From positions 1 through 50,830 of the forward strand of contig MPNH01000040.1 of NCBI GenBank assembly GCA_002238925.1: a DNA stretch of 50,830 bases, written 5' to 3'. Of the stretch, positions 41,414 to 49,946 are shown one piece after another. Within the stretch, counting starts at the first letter, position 1. The number at the start of each line of letters is the position of its first letter. This stretch comes from Spirochaetaceae bacterium bin103. Its GTDB lineage: Bacteria > Spirochaetota > Spirochaetia > SZUA-6 > Bin103. The notes beneath the pieces were generated by a model that was not told where the DNA came from, ran no database searches, and worked only from the letters and a program-made list of their open reading frames with translations. Position numbers and translations under genes: made by a program.

Positions 41414-43207
41414 ATGGCAGGAACAATCGTACGCGTATCGGGGCCACTGGTAGTAGCCGAAGGTCTCGAACACCCGATCATGTACGGCGTGGTCAAGGTG
41501 GGCAACCTGGGCCTGTTCGGGGAGATTATCAGCCTCGGTGCCGATACCGTCTCAATCCAGGTCTACGAGCAGACCGAGGGCGTGGGCCCCGGCGAGCCGG
41601 TAGTGGCCACCGGTGACCAGCTCTCGGTGGAACTCGGTCCCGGCCTGATGTCGCAGATCTACGACGGCATCCAGCGCCCGCTCGACGTGATCTCGGAGGG
41701 CCACGGCAGCTTTATCGCGCGCGGTATCGAGGAGCCGGCGATCAACTACGAGCGCCGCTGGGAGTTCACCGCGGTGGCGCAGAGCGGCAGCGAAGTGATC
41801 GGCGGCGCGCGCCTCGGCTTCGTGCAGGAGACCGAGATTGTCAAGCACTGGGTAATGGTGCCGCCGGGATTGCGCGGCACCATTACCAGTCTCGCGTCCG
41901 GCACCTATACGGTCACCGAGCGCATCGGCGAGCTGGAGGATCCGTTCGGCCAGAAGCACGAACTGAAACTGGCGCAGCGCTGGCCGGTGCGGCAGGGGCG
42001 TCCCTACCGCCGCAAGCTGAATCCCGGCGTGCCGCTGGTTACCGGCCAGCGGGTGCTCGATACCTTCTTTCCATTGGCCAAGGGCGGCACCGGCTGCGTG
42101 CCGGGACCGTTCGGCTCCGGCAAGACGGTGGTGCAGCAGCAGCTCTCCAAATGGGCGGACGCCGACATCATTGTATACGTGGGCTGCGGCGAGCGCGGCA
42201 ACGAGATGACCGACGTGCTGATCGAGTTCCCGGAGCTCACCGACCCGAAGAGCGGCCGCCCGCTGATGGAACGCACCACGCTTATCGCCAACACCTCCAA
42301 CATGCCGGTGGCGGCGCGCGAGGCGTCGGTATTCACCGGCATCACCATCGCCGAATATTACCGCGACATGGGCTACGACGTGGCGCTGATGGCCGACTCC
42401 ACGTCGCGTTGGGCCGAGGCGATGCGTGAAATCTCCGGGCGCCTGGAGGAGATGCCGGGCGAGGAAGGCTACCCCGCCTACCTGGCGTCGCGCATCGCGC
42501 AGTTCTACGAGCGTGCCGGCCGGGTGTATCCGCTCGGCGCCACCGATCAGCCGGGCGACGACGAAGAGGCGAGCCTGTCGGTAATCGGCGCGGTGTCGCC
42601 GCCGGGCGGCGACCTGTCCGATCCGGTGGTGCAGGGCACCCTGCGCGAGGTGCGGGTATTCTGGAGCCTGCGCGCCGAGCTGGCCTACGCGCGCCACTTC
42701 CCGTCGGTGGACTGGCTTACCTCCTACTCGCTGTACGGCGACTCCGACGCGCTGGGCGCGTTCTACCGGGAAAACGTCGCCGAGCAGTGGTTGAGCAACC
42801 GCGCCGAATCGCTGCGCATGCTGCAGGAGGAGGCGGATCTGCAGGAGATTGTGCGCCTGGTCGGCCTGGACGCGATCAGCGCGGCCGACCGGCTGCTGCT
42901 GGAGACATCGCGCGCCATCCGTGAGGGCTTTCTGCAACAGAACGCGTTTCACGACATTGACACGTTCACCCCGTTGACCAAGCAGTACCTGATGCTGGAG
43001 GCGATCCTGCAGTTCCACAAGCAGGCTTTGGCGAAGCTGGAGCAGGGTGCCGGGCTCGACGAGTTGCTGGCGCTGCCGGTGCGCGAACGCATCGCACGCA
43101 TGAAGTTCACCCCGCAGGACGACGAGGATGACCTGCGCGCGGTAGACGGAGAGATAAGGGCCGCGCTGGAGCAGGTTGGCGCCGAGTCCGCGAGGAGAGC
43201 GAGCTGA
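41414..43207 (+). CDS. ntpA: V/A-type ATP synthase catalytic subunit A
   Basis: 597 residues, standard length. The P-loop GPFGSGKT (residues about 231-238) and Walker B region [19 protein letters not shown] are intact, as is the catalytic GCGERGNEM arginine/glutamate loop. The A-specific non-homologous insertion (about residues 115-185) is present, which separates it from F-ATPase beta. It hydrolyses or makes ATP in the A3B3 head. Its stop shares bases with the subunit B start (TGATGA). Confidence 0.97.
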   Translation: MAGTIVRVSGPLVVAEGLEHPIMYGVVKVGNLGLFGEIISLGADTVSIQVYEQTEGVGPGEPVVATGDQLSVELGPGLMSQIYDGIQRPLDVISEGHGSFIARGIEEPAINYERRWEFTAVAQSGSEVIGGARLGFVQETEIVKHWVMVPPGLRGTITSLASGTYTVTERIGELEDPFGQKHELKLAQRWPVRQGRPYRRKLNPGVPLVTGQRVLDTFFPLAKGGTGCVPGPFGSGKTVVQQQLSKWADADIIVYVGCGERGNEMTDVLIEFPELTDPKSGRPLMERTTLIANTSNMPVAAREASVFTGITIAEYYRDMGYDVALMADSTSRWAEAMREISGRLEEMPGEEGYPAYLASRIAQFYERAGRVYPLGATDQPGDDEEASLSVIGAVSPPGGDLSDPVVQGTLREVRVFWSLRAELAYARHFPSVDWLTSYSLYGDSDALGAFYRENVAEQWLSNRAESLRMLQEEADLQEIVRLVGLDAISAADRLLLETSRAIREGFLQQNAFHDIDTFTPLTKQYLMLEAILQFHKQALAKLEQGAGLDELLALPVRERIARMKFTPQDDEDDLRAVDGEIRAALEQVGAESARRAS

Positions 43208-44616
43208 TGATCAAGGAGTATCGCAGTGCACGCGGCTTGGACGGGCCGTTGATGATCGTGGAAGAGGTGGACGACGTCACCTACGGCGAGCTGGCTGACA
43301 TCGAGTTGCCGGACGGCACGGTGCGGCGCGGCCAGGTGCTGGAGGCGGCCGCCGGGCGTGCGCTGGTGCAGCTGTTCGAGGCGCCGCAGGGCATCGCCAC
43401 CAGCCTGGCCACGGTGCGGTTCACCGGCCAGCGGATGATGGCGCGGGTGTCGCGCGACATGCTCGGGCGCATCCTGAACGGGATCGGCGAGCCGATCGAC
43501 GACGCCGGCGCGGTAATTCCCGAGCAGTTGCGCGACATCAACGGGTCGCCGATCAACCCGTACGCGCGCGACTTCCCGGAAGAGTTCATCCAGACCGGGA
43601 TCTCCGCCATCGACGGCAACCTGACCCTGGTGCGCGGCCAGAAGCTGCCGATCTTTTCCGGCTCCGGCCTGCCGCACTCCGAGCTGGCGGCGCAGATCGC
43701 GCGCCAGGCGCGCACCCTGCATGGCGAGGAGCCGTTCGCGGTGGTATTCGCGGCGATGGGAATTACTTTCGAGGAAGCCAACTTCTTCATGGAGGACTTC
43801 CGCCGCACCGGCGCCATCGAACGGGCAGCGCTGTTCATCAACCTGGCCGACGACCCGGTGATCGAGCGCATCTCGATTCCGCGCGTGGCACTGACCACGG
43901 CGGAGTACCTGGCGTTCGACTGCGACATGCACGTGCTGGTGATCCTCACCGACATGACCAACTACTGCGACGCGTTGCGCGAGATCTCGTCGGCGCGCAA
44001 GGAGGTGCCGGGGCGGCGCGCCTATCCCGGTTACATGTACACCGACCTGTCGCTGATTTACGAGCGCGCCGGGCGCATCAAGGGCAAGCGCGGGTCGATT
44101 ACCCAGATCCCGATTCTGAGCATGCCGGAGGACGACAAGACGCACCCGATCCCGGATCTGACCGGGTACATCACCGAGGGCCAGGTGCTGCTGAGCCGCT
44201 CCCTGCACCGCAAGGGCATCGAGCCGCCGATCGACGTGCTGCCGTCGCTGTCGCGGCTGATGCAGAAGGGCATCGGCGAGGGCAGCACGCGCGAGGACCA
44301 CTCCGGCGTCGCCAACCAGTTGTTCGCGGCCTATGCCCGCGGCGGCGATGCGCGCGAGCTGGCGGTGGTGCTCGGCGAGGCCGCGCTGACCCCGATCGAC
44401 CGCCAGTACGCCACCTTCGCCGAGCAGTTCGAGCAGCGCTTCGTGAACCAGGGCTTCCACGAGAACCGCAGCATCGAGGACACCCTGACCATCGGCTGGC
44501 AGCTCCTGGAACTGCTGCCGCGCTCCGAGCTCACCCGTATCGATACCGAGCTGATCGACAAGTACCTCGGCCCGGTCGAGGCCGAAGCCGCGGCGCCGGT
44601 GGGCGAGCCGGCCTAG
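43207..44616 (+). CDS. ntpB: V/A-type ATP synthase subunit B
   Basis: 469 residues, regulatory nucleotide-binding subunit. The degenerate P-loop [17 protein letters not shown] replaces the Walker motif, as usual for [21 protein letters not shown] and [13 protein letters not shown] are conserved. It alternates with A in the head. It overlaps the subunit A stop by one base. The last about 10 residues ([12 protein letters not shown]) are an Ala-rich tail. Confidence 0.97.
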   Translation: MIKEYRSARGLDGPLMIVEEVDDVTYGELADIELPDGTVRRGQVLEAAAGRALVQLFEAPQGIATSLATVRFTGQRMMARVSRDMLGRILNGIGEPIDDAGAVIPEQLRDINGSPINPYARDFPEEFIQTGISAIDGNLTLVRGQKLPIFSGSGLPHSELAAQIARQARTLHGEEPFAVVFAAMGITFEEANFFMEDFRRTGAIERAALFINLADDPVIERISIPRVALTTAEYLAFDCDMHVLVILTDMTNYCDALREISSARKEVPGRRAYPGYMYTDLSLIYERAGRIKGKRGSITQIPILSMPEDDKTHPIPDLTGYITEGQVLLSRSLHRKGIEPPIDVLPSLSRLMQKGIGEGSTREDHSGVANQLFAAYARGGDARELAVVLGEAALTPIDRQYATFAEQFEQRFVNQGFHENRSIEDTLTIGWQLLELLPRSELTRIDTELIDKYLGPVEAEAAAPVGEPA

Positions 44617-44639
44617 GCGCGGAGCGGGCAGGAACGAGG

Positions 44640-45260
44640 ATGGCTACCGCCGCCGTCAGTCCCAATCGCATGGAGCTGCTGCGCATGAAGAAGAAGCAGC
44701 AGTTTGCGCAGCGCGGCCACAAGCTGCTCAAGGACAAGCTGGAGGGTCTGCTCAAGGACTTTACCGGCATCGTGCAGGGTTACGCGGTGCTGCGCGACCA
44801 GGTGGACAGCGAACTCGGCGAACTGTTTCAGCAGTTCATCGTGGCGTCGGCGTCGATGCCGGCGGAGGTGTACCGCAGCGCGCTGGCGTTTCCGGAGTGC
44901 GAGGCTGAGCTGACCATGACCGAGAAGCTGATCATGAACGTGCGCGTGCCGGAGTTCTCGTTCGCCATTGAGGGCAACCTGCTCTCCTACGGCACCGACG
45001 GCACCGTGGTCGAACTCGATCAGGCAATCGTCAAGCTGGGGGAAGTGCTGGAGCGGCTGGTCAAGCTGGCCGAAGCCGAGAAGACCATCGAGCTGGTCGC
45101 CGACGAGATCGAGAAGACTCGCCGCCGCGTCAACGCCCTGGAGTACGTCCTTATCCCGCAGCAGGCGGAAACCATCCGCATGATCTCCTCCAAGCTGGAA
45201 GAGCTCGAGCGCGGCAACATCACCCGCCTCATGCGCATCAAGCAACTCCTCGCCATGTAG
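44640..45260 (+). CDS. ntpD: V/A-type ATP synthase subunit D
   Basis: 206 residues forming the antiparallel coiled-coil rotor shaft. The N-terminal helix has the signature NRMELLRMKKKQQFAQRGHK and LLKDKLEGLLKDF; the C-terminal helix has KTRRRVNALEYVLIPQ and METIR-type (AETIRMISSKLEELER). It is the last gene of the nine-gene operon. No clear terminator follows; the region leads into a hipB remnant. Confidence 0.96.
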   Translation: MATAAVSPNRMELLRMKKKQQFAQRGHKLLKDKLEGLLKDFTGIVQGYAVLRDQVDSELGELFQQFIVASASMPAEVYRSALAFPECEAELTMTEKLIMNVRVPEFSFAIEGNLLSYGTDGTVVELDQAIVKLGEVLERLVKLAEAEKTIELVADEIEKTRRRVNALEYVLIPQQAETIRMISSKLEELERGNITRLMRIKQLLAM

Positions 45261-45322
45261 CTCGGTGCGGCCCGGTCGGGTCGCCGATTGTACCGAGCGG
45301 GACAATTTGGTTGCAGAGTGGC

Positions 45323-45427
45323 CCGATTATCCGTATCGGCAAGGTGCTCCAAGTGCTTGACGCGTTGGGATGCGCGCTGAAGATCGAGCCGCCTCCTGGG
45401 GTCAACGACTCGCAGACGGGGCCATGA
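45323..45427 (+). pseudogene. 3' remnant of a HipB-like antitoxin gene
   Basis: In one frame ending at TGA 45425-45427 it reads IIRIGKVLQVLDALGCALKI, then EPPPGVNDSQTGP and stop. This is the C-terminal end of HipB-type XRE antitoxins (pattern: ...L..VL.ALG..L.I). The helix-turn-helix part is gone; upstream codons do not resemble it. The stop overlaps the next start as ATGA, the usual hipBA coupling. Confidence 0.55.
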
Positions 45428-46134
45428 CTCGCGCCCTCACGGTGTGGTGGGAGGGCGCCGTAGTAGGATCGCTCGACCGCAATGGCCAGATGGAGTTTGC
45501 ATATTCCGCCGAGTGGGTTGCGGAGGACCGCACGCCGCCGCTTTCGGTCTCGCTGCCGAAGCGCCGGGAGCCGTACCGGCGCCGGTTGTGCCGGCCGTTC
45601 TTCGAAGGCCTTCTGCCGGAGGGTGGACCGCGTGTCGACCCGGAGGATGCGCCGGCTTTCACGGCGTGGCTGAATGACGCCGAGGTGGCAGCCGGGGTTA
45701 CGTTCACGCGCCAGGTAATCAACGTCGAGCAGGAGCGCGAGGGGCTCGCCAAGTTGGCCGCTCATCCGTACAGCTTCGCGATTGTGGCGCTTGACGGCGA
45801 TGAGTTGCTCGGCAGTTGCGGCATCGGCGGCGTGAGCGCGGTCGACCGCACCGGCGAGTTGGGCATCATGATCGGCAACAAGGAGTTCTGGAACCGCGGC
45901 TTCGGTACCGAGGCGGTGCGCCTGCTGCTGCGCTTCGCGTTCCTGACCCTCAACCTGAACAACATCTGCCTCACCGTGCACTCGTTCAACGAACGGGCGA
46001 TCCGCTGCTACGAGAAATGCGGTTGCAAGCGCTGCGGCCACTGGCCCGATTCCTGGTACCACGACGGCAAGCTGCACGGCACCGTGTACATGTACCTCCT
46101 GCGCGCCGACTTCGAGGTGGCATCGTCCGCGTGA
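45424..46134 (+). CDS. HipA N-terminal domain fused to a GNAT acetyltransferase
   Basis: 236 residues. Residues 1-70 (LTVWWEGAVVGSLDRNGQ, FAYSAEWVAE, PPLSVSLP, RPFFEGLLPEGGPR) are the HipA N-terminal subdomain that contacts HipB. From about residue 72 the sequence becomes a RimJ/RimL-type GNAT (DAPAFTAWLNDAEVAAGVTF; ELGIMIGNKEFWNRGFGTEA with the acetyl-CoA loop; FNERAIRCYEKCGCKR). The HipA kinase domain is absent, and the first GNAT strand is missing too. The ATG overlaps the hipB remnant stop. It is either a working chimera or a deletion scar; the continuous frame and intact GNAT motifs favour expression. Confidence 0.7.
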   Translation: MTRALTVWWEGAVVGSLDRNGQMEFAYSAEWVAEDRTPPLSVSLPKRREPYRRRLCRPFFEGLLPEGGPRVDPEDAPAFTAWLNDAEVAAGVTFTRQVINVEQEREGLAKLAAHPYSFAIVALDGDELLGSCGIGGVSAVDRTGELGIMIGNKEFWNRGFGTEAVRLLLRFAFLTLNLNNICLTVHSFNERAIRCYEKCGCKRCGHWPDSWYHDGKLHGTVYMYLLRADFEVASSA

Positions 46135-46149
46135 ATGGCGCCGGACCCC

Positions 46150-46953
46150 CTATCGGCGTGAGTCGTCTTCGTCCGGTTTGCTTGGAGACCGTGGCGCGCC
46201 GCAGTTGTCCGTGGTGGAGGCGCTGTCGGAGGACTCTGGCGCCTTCGGCGGATAGCGGGCCGCGAGGAACGTGTGCAGTGCGGCGAGGCTCTTGTTCGCG
46301 AGGGTCACCGCCCGTTCCGCGTCGGCGGCGGTAGGGTCGCCGAGCAGCAGGAGGCCCGACTCCGCGGGGTATATGTCCCGGTAGATCTCGTCGAGAAAGT
46401 CGATGTCGTCCGGAGACAGGACGAGCGGCACGTGAAAGTCAGCCGCAATCGGGGTGAGCCGGCGTATGCTGTGGATCTTTTCCAGTTCCCAGCCCAAGGC
46501 CAGCAACATCGTCTTGGTCGATTTCTCCACGCACTGCTGCGCGTGGTAGCACGCGCCGCGATGAAATTCGCCGGTTCGGAGGTAGTCGGCCGTGCCTCGT
46601 TCCTCCTCGGCCTGCCGGCGCCACGCTGCCGTCCCGTCTCGCATGTAGATGCAGACCCCCTCACTGACGACTTTGCTCACGAATGGGCTGCCGCTGCGCA
46701 GATACTCGGCGAGGTGTGAGCGGCTCACGACGTAGTCATCGATGTCGAACATGCGGCGGAACGGTCGCAGTGCCGAGCGTAGCGCGACGCGGCGACCCTG
46801 TACGCCGAGGTGGCTGTCGTCGTCTGTCACCACCAGGAGATCGAGGTCGTTCCCGGATGTTTCGTTGGCGACGGAGCCGAACAGGATGATCTCCAGAGGA
46901 TCGATTGCCTCTACCACCGCGTCCCTCACACGGGCGGCTGCCTCGCGCGTCAC
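46150..46953 (-). CDS. MNT nucleotidyltransferase fused to a HEPN domain
   Basis: 268 residues from GTG 46953 (AGGAG 5 nt upstream); a reading from 47010 adds 19 residues. The N-terminal nucleotidyltransferase has LFGSVANETSGNDLDLLVV, with Asp-x-Asp intact. The C-terminal part from about residue 125 is HEPN: AWRRQAEEERGTADYLRT, then HRGACYHAQQCVEKSTKTML, which contains R-x4-H. MNT and HEPN usually come as separate antitoxin and toxin; here they are one chain. The R-x4-H motif is the RNase signature of many HEPN toxins, but the HAQQ context also occurs in inactive relatives. Confidence 0.85.
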   Translation of the reverse strand: MTREAAARVRDAVVEAIDPLEIILFGSVANETSGNDLDLLVVTDDDSHLGVQGRRVALRSALRPFRRMFDIDDYVVSRSHLAEYLRSGSPFVSKVVSEGVCIYMRDGTAAWRRQAEEERGTADYLRTGEFHRGACYHAQQCVEKSTKTMLLALGWELEKIHSIRRLTPIAADFHVPLVLSPDDIDFLDEIYRDIYPAESGLLLLGDPTAADAERAVTLANKSLAALHTFLAARYPPKAPESSDSASTTDNCGAPRSPSKPDEDDSRR

Positions 46954-47016
46954 CACACTCCTACGGATACCATGTGCCACTCGACCGTGTCCACGGAAGG
47001 GTGTGCTCACCGGTTC

Positions 47017-47763
47017 TCACCGCGGCGCCGGTTCGCGCTCGTAGAGGGAGATGTGGCTGGTGCTGGCGGCGGTGAACGGGCCGCCTTTCCAGTCGGTCCA
47101 GCGTTCGCGCAGGCGCAGGCCGGCGAGGCGGGCCATCAGGTCCAGTTCGGAAGGCCAGGCGTAGCGGAGTTGCACCGGGTAGATGCGGGTGCCGGACTCG
47201 GACAGCACCAAGTGCTGCGAATGCACTTGCTGGTGGAGCGGGTCGTGACGCGCCACGTCCAGGGTGACGCCGTCGGCATCGAGATTGGAAACTCCGACAC
47301 TCTGGCCGCGTGTGAAGCGCGCCGGATCGGGTACGAACACCTCGATCAGAAACACGCCCCCGTCCGCCAGGCGGCCGGCCACCCGCTGAAAGCAGCGCAC
47401 CTGGTCTTCCTGCGTGGTGAGCCCGAAGAACGTGTTGAACACGGCGAAGATCAGCGCGAAGGTGCCTTGCACCGGGACCTCGGCGAAGTCGCCGATGGTC
47501 ACCGGGATCGCGTCGCCGCCCGGTTTTGCGCGCAGCTTGTCGATCATCGCCTCGGAGGCGTCGATTCCGTGTACGGCCACGCCCTGCTCGGCCAGCGGCA
47601 GCGCCACCCTGCCGGTGCCGATGCCCAGTTCCAGCGCGCCGCCGCGTCCGGCCAGCGCTGCCAGCGCGCGCAGTTGCGCAGCGGCGTCTCCGGCGCCGGG
47701 GTGGAATCGGTCATAGATCTCCGCGATGTGGTCGCCATAGGTGGCCGGGCCGTAGTCGTTCAT
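47017..47763 (-). CDS. Class I SAM-dependent methyltransferase
   Basis: 248 residues. The SAM-binding loop LELGIGTGRVALPLAEQG and the acidic HGIDASEAMID at the next strand are clear, as is FALIFAVFNTFFGL (motif IV region). It belongs to the small-molecule or unknown-target methyltransferases. AGAAGAG precedes the ATG, and ddl ends 16 bp upstream on the same strand, so the two are probably co-transcribed. Target unknown. Confidence 0.88.
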   Translation of the reverse strand: MNDYGPATYGDHIAEIYDRFHPGAGDAAAQLRALAALAGRGGALELGIGTGRVALPLAEQGVAVHGIDASEAMIDKLRAKPGGDAIPVTIGDFAEVPVQGTFALIFAVFNTFFGLTTQEDQVRCFQRVAGRLADGGVFLIEVFVPDPARFTRGQSVGVSNLDADGVTLDVARHDPLHQQVHSQHLVLSESGTRIYPVQLRYAWPSELDLMARLAGLRLRERWTDWKGGPFTAASTSHISLYEREPAPR

Positions 47764-47779
47764 CTCTTCTGCCGGTCGG

Positions 47780-49003
47780 TCAGGCGCCGCGTGGGCGGGT
47801 GCGGTGGCGCTCGACGGCGAGGTCGAGCAGGCGGTGCAGCAGCTCCGGGAAGGGCAGGCCGCTTGCCTCCCACAGCTTCGCGTACATGCTGATCTCCGTG
47901 AAGCCGGGAATGGTGTTGATCTCGCTGACCAGGAGCTCGCCGTCGGTGCCGTCGCCGGAGCTGCGCAGGAAGAAGTCCACGCGCGCCATGCCTTGTATCT
48001 CCAGGGCGGCGCAGGCGCGGCACGCGATCTCGCCGGCCCGCGCCTGTTGGTCGTCGGTCAGCGGTGCGGGAATCAGCAGCCGTGCGCCATCAGTTTCCAG
48101 GTACTTGGCCGCGTAGTCGTAGAACGCATGGCCGCCGCTGGTGACGATCTCGCCCGCTACCGATGCCGATCGCCGCTCGTTGCCGAGCACCGACACCTCC
48201 AACTCCCGGCCCGTGATCGCCTCCTCGATCAGTGCCTTGCGATCGTGGCGCAGGGCGCCGGCCACCGCGTCGGGGAGCTGGTCGGCGCGGGTGACCCGTT
48301 GCACCCCCACCGAGGAGCCGAGGTTGGCCGGTTTCACGAACAGCGGCAAGCCGAGGCCGGCGCAGATCCGGCCGGTGTCGGCGGCCGATGGCGGATCTCG
48401 CACAAGAGTAAAGCGAGCGCTCGCTATTCCTGCGTCTCGCAACATGCGCTTGGTCACGTCCTTGTCCATCGCCAGCGCGGAACCGAGCACGCCGGCGCCG
48501 ACGTACGGCACCGCGGCCAGCTCCAGCAGCCCCTGCATGGTGCCGTCCTCGCCGAACGGGCCGTGCAGCACCGGAAAAACCACGTCCAGGCCGGTCATAC
48601 GCACGGCGCCAGCCAGTTGGTCGCCCAGTGTCGTCGCCGACCGCGCAGTGGTCGCCGGCGGCGTCGTGGCCGCCGGCGGCGCGGGCAGGGCGGGGGGGGG
48701 ACCGGGGGCGGCGGGCATGGAGACGTGCGCGGCGGCGGCCAGTTGGTCGCCCAGGGTCGTCGCCGACCGCGCAGTGGTCGCCGGCGGCGTCGTGGCCGCC
48801 GGCGGCGCGGGTAGGGCGGGCGGCGTACCGGGGGCGGCGGCAATGAATCGTTGCGCGTCGCCGCTCTGCCACACCCCGTCGCGCCCGATGTAGATCAGCC
48901 TGATGTCGTGCTCGCCGGCGAGGGCGCTGGTCACGGCGTGCGCCGAGCGCAGCGATATGTCGTGCTCGGCGGATTGCCCGCCGCAGATGATGCCGATGCG
49001 AAT
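47780..49003 (-). CDS. ddl: D-alanine--D-alanine ligase with AUU start and a duplicated Pro/Ala/Thr insertion
   Basis: 407 residues. ATP-grasp motifs are intact: GIICGGQSAEHDISLRSA at the front, VLHGPFGEDGTMQG, MDKDVTKRML, VKPANLGSSVGV and SEINTIPGFTEISMY. It makes D-Ala-D-Ala for peptidoglycan. The conserved front needs a start at or before ATT 49003, yet no ATG, GTG or TTG lies between it and the upstream in-frame TGA. ATT sits 7 nt after GGAG, so AUU initiation is likely; GTG 48934 would delete the first 23 residues with the ATP-grasp front. Residues about 50-135 contain two 42-residue copies of a low-complexity insertion. Confidence 0.9.
   Translation of the reverse strand: MRIGIICGGQSAEHDISLRSAHAVTSALAGEHDIRLIYIGRDGVWQSGDAQRFIAAAPGTPPALPAPPAATTPPATTARSATTLGDQLAAAAHVSMPAAPGPPPALPAPPAATTPPATTARSATTLGDQLAGAVRMTGLDVVFPVLHGPFGEDGTMQGLLELAAVPYVGAGVLGSALAMDKDVTKRMLRDAGIASARFTLVRDPPSAADTGRICAGLGLPLFVKPANLGSSVGVQRVTRADQLPDAVAGALRHDRKALIEEAITGRELEVSVLGNERRSASVAGEIVTSGGHAFYDYAAKYLETDGARLLIPAPLTDDQQARAGEIACRACAALEIQGMARVDFFLRSSGDGTDGELLVSEINTIPGFTEISMYAKLWEASGLPFPELLHRLLDLAVERHRTRPRGA
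48607..48858 (-). repeat. 126-bp tandem duplication inside ddl
   Basis: Copies 48607-48732 and 48733-48858 are nearly identical over their first 90 bp, and encode PALPAPPAATTPPATTARS followed by ATTLGDQLA twice. 126 bp is 42 codons, so the frame is kept. It lies in the variable loop between the first strands of the ligase and the VVFPVLHGP motif. Confidence 0.88.
48692..48700 (+). repeat. G9 homopolymer inside ddl
   Basis: Nine G on the plus strand, read as proline codons on the coding strand, in the distal copy of the duplication. It differs from the other copy, where the run is interrupted, so it probably arose by slippage. A single-base change would shut off the gene. Confidence 0.8.
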
Positions 49004-49096
49004 CGTTCTGCTCCGAGCCCGGATTGTCGCGGTTGAGGCTGTGTGGGGTCAACCCTCCGGTCAGGTGAGGGTCAGCAGCGCCGACGCAAGAAGGGG

Positions 49097-49102
49097 TATG
49101 AT
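49097..49102 (+). promoter_or_regulatory. -10 box of a leaderless promoter for the 49110 gene
   Basis: TATGAT (5/6) lies 7 bp before GTG 49110. No -35 is evident. The box overlaps the alternative ATG at 49098, arguing that translation begins at 49110 instead. Confidence 0.35.
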
Positions 49103-49109
49103 ACGCGGC

Positions 49110-49946
49110 GTGAGAATCAAGCAATCAGTATGTTTCCCGATCTTTCGATCGGCGTATCCGTCCGTGGACGAGCTGTTCGCCGCGATTGCCGCAGCCGGCT
49201 ACCGCGCGGTGGAGTTCTGGGCGCACCGGGGGCTCTCCGCCGATGAGGAATTCGCGGTCGCCGACGTGGCGTCGCAGGCAGCCGGCCATGGTCTGGCGGT
49301 GGCGAGCTTCTCTGGACATGCCTCCCTCCCGGACGGCTGCAACGACCCCGGCAACCACGACCGCATCGAGGCGGAGCTGCGCAATTCGATCGAGCTGGCG
49401 GCCGCGCACGGCGTGCCGGGGTTGATATGCTTTGCCGGCAACCGGCTACACGGGCAGAGCGACTACGAGGGACTGGTGGAGTGCGCCCGGTTGATGCGCC
49501 GCGTCGCTCCCCATGCCGAGCAGCACGGCGTCAACCTGAACATGGAACTGCTCAACAGCAAGGTGAATCACCCGGGCTACCTGGCGGACCGCAGCGACTG
49601 GGGGCTGGCGCTGTGCGAGATGGTGCGCAGCCCGCGCGTCAAGCTGCTGTACGACATCTACCACATGCAGATCATGGAGGGCGACGTGATCCGCTCCATC
49701 CGGCGGCTGTTGCCCCTCATCGGGCATTTCCACACCGCCGGCAACCCGGGCCGCAACGAGCTCGACGACACCCAGGAGCTCAATTACCGCGGCATCTGCA
49801 ACGCCATCGCCGCCACCGAATACGACCTGTACGTCGGCCACGAGTTCAGTCCGCTCGGCGATCCGGGCGCAGCACTGCGCGGCGCCTTCGCAGCCTGCGA
49901 CGCGGGAAGCGGTCAGGCAGGGGAGGCGGGCCATGCCGCGAGCTGA
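49110..49946 (+). CDS. Hydroxypyruvate isomerase-like / sugar phosphate isomerase TIM-barrel protein
   Basis: 278 residues from GTG 49110 (ATG 49098, after AAGGGG, adds four). The sequence follows the Hyi/xylose isomerase-like barrel: AIAAAGYRAVEFWAHRG, NLNMELLNSKVNHPGYLADRS, VKLLYDIYHMQIMEGD, HFHTAGNPGRNELDD and the final YVGHEFSP glutamate. The Glu, Asp, His and Glu metal ligands are all present. It probably isomerises hydroxypyruvate to tartronate semialdehyde or a similar keto-sugar. The creatininase-type gene overlaps its 3' end by 14 bp, so they form an operon. Confidence 0.85.
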   Translation: MRIKQSVCFPIFRSAYPSVDELFAAIAAAGYRAVEFWAHRGLSADEEFAVADVASQAAGHGLAVASFSGHASLPDGCNDPGNHDRIEAELRNSIELAAAHGVPGLICFAGNRLHGQSDYEGLVECARLMRRVAPHAEQHGVNLNMELLNSKVNHPGYLADRSDWGLALCEMVRSPRVKLLYDIYHMQIMEGDVIRSIRRLLPLIGHFHTAGNPGRNELDDTQELNYRGICNAIAATEYDLYVGHEFSPLGDPGAALRGAFAACDAGSGQAGEAGHAAS

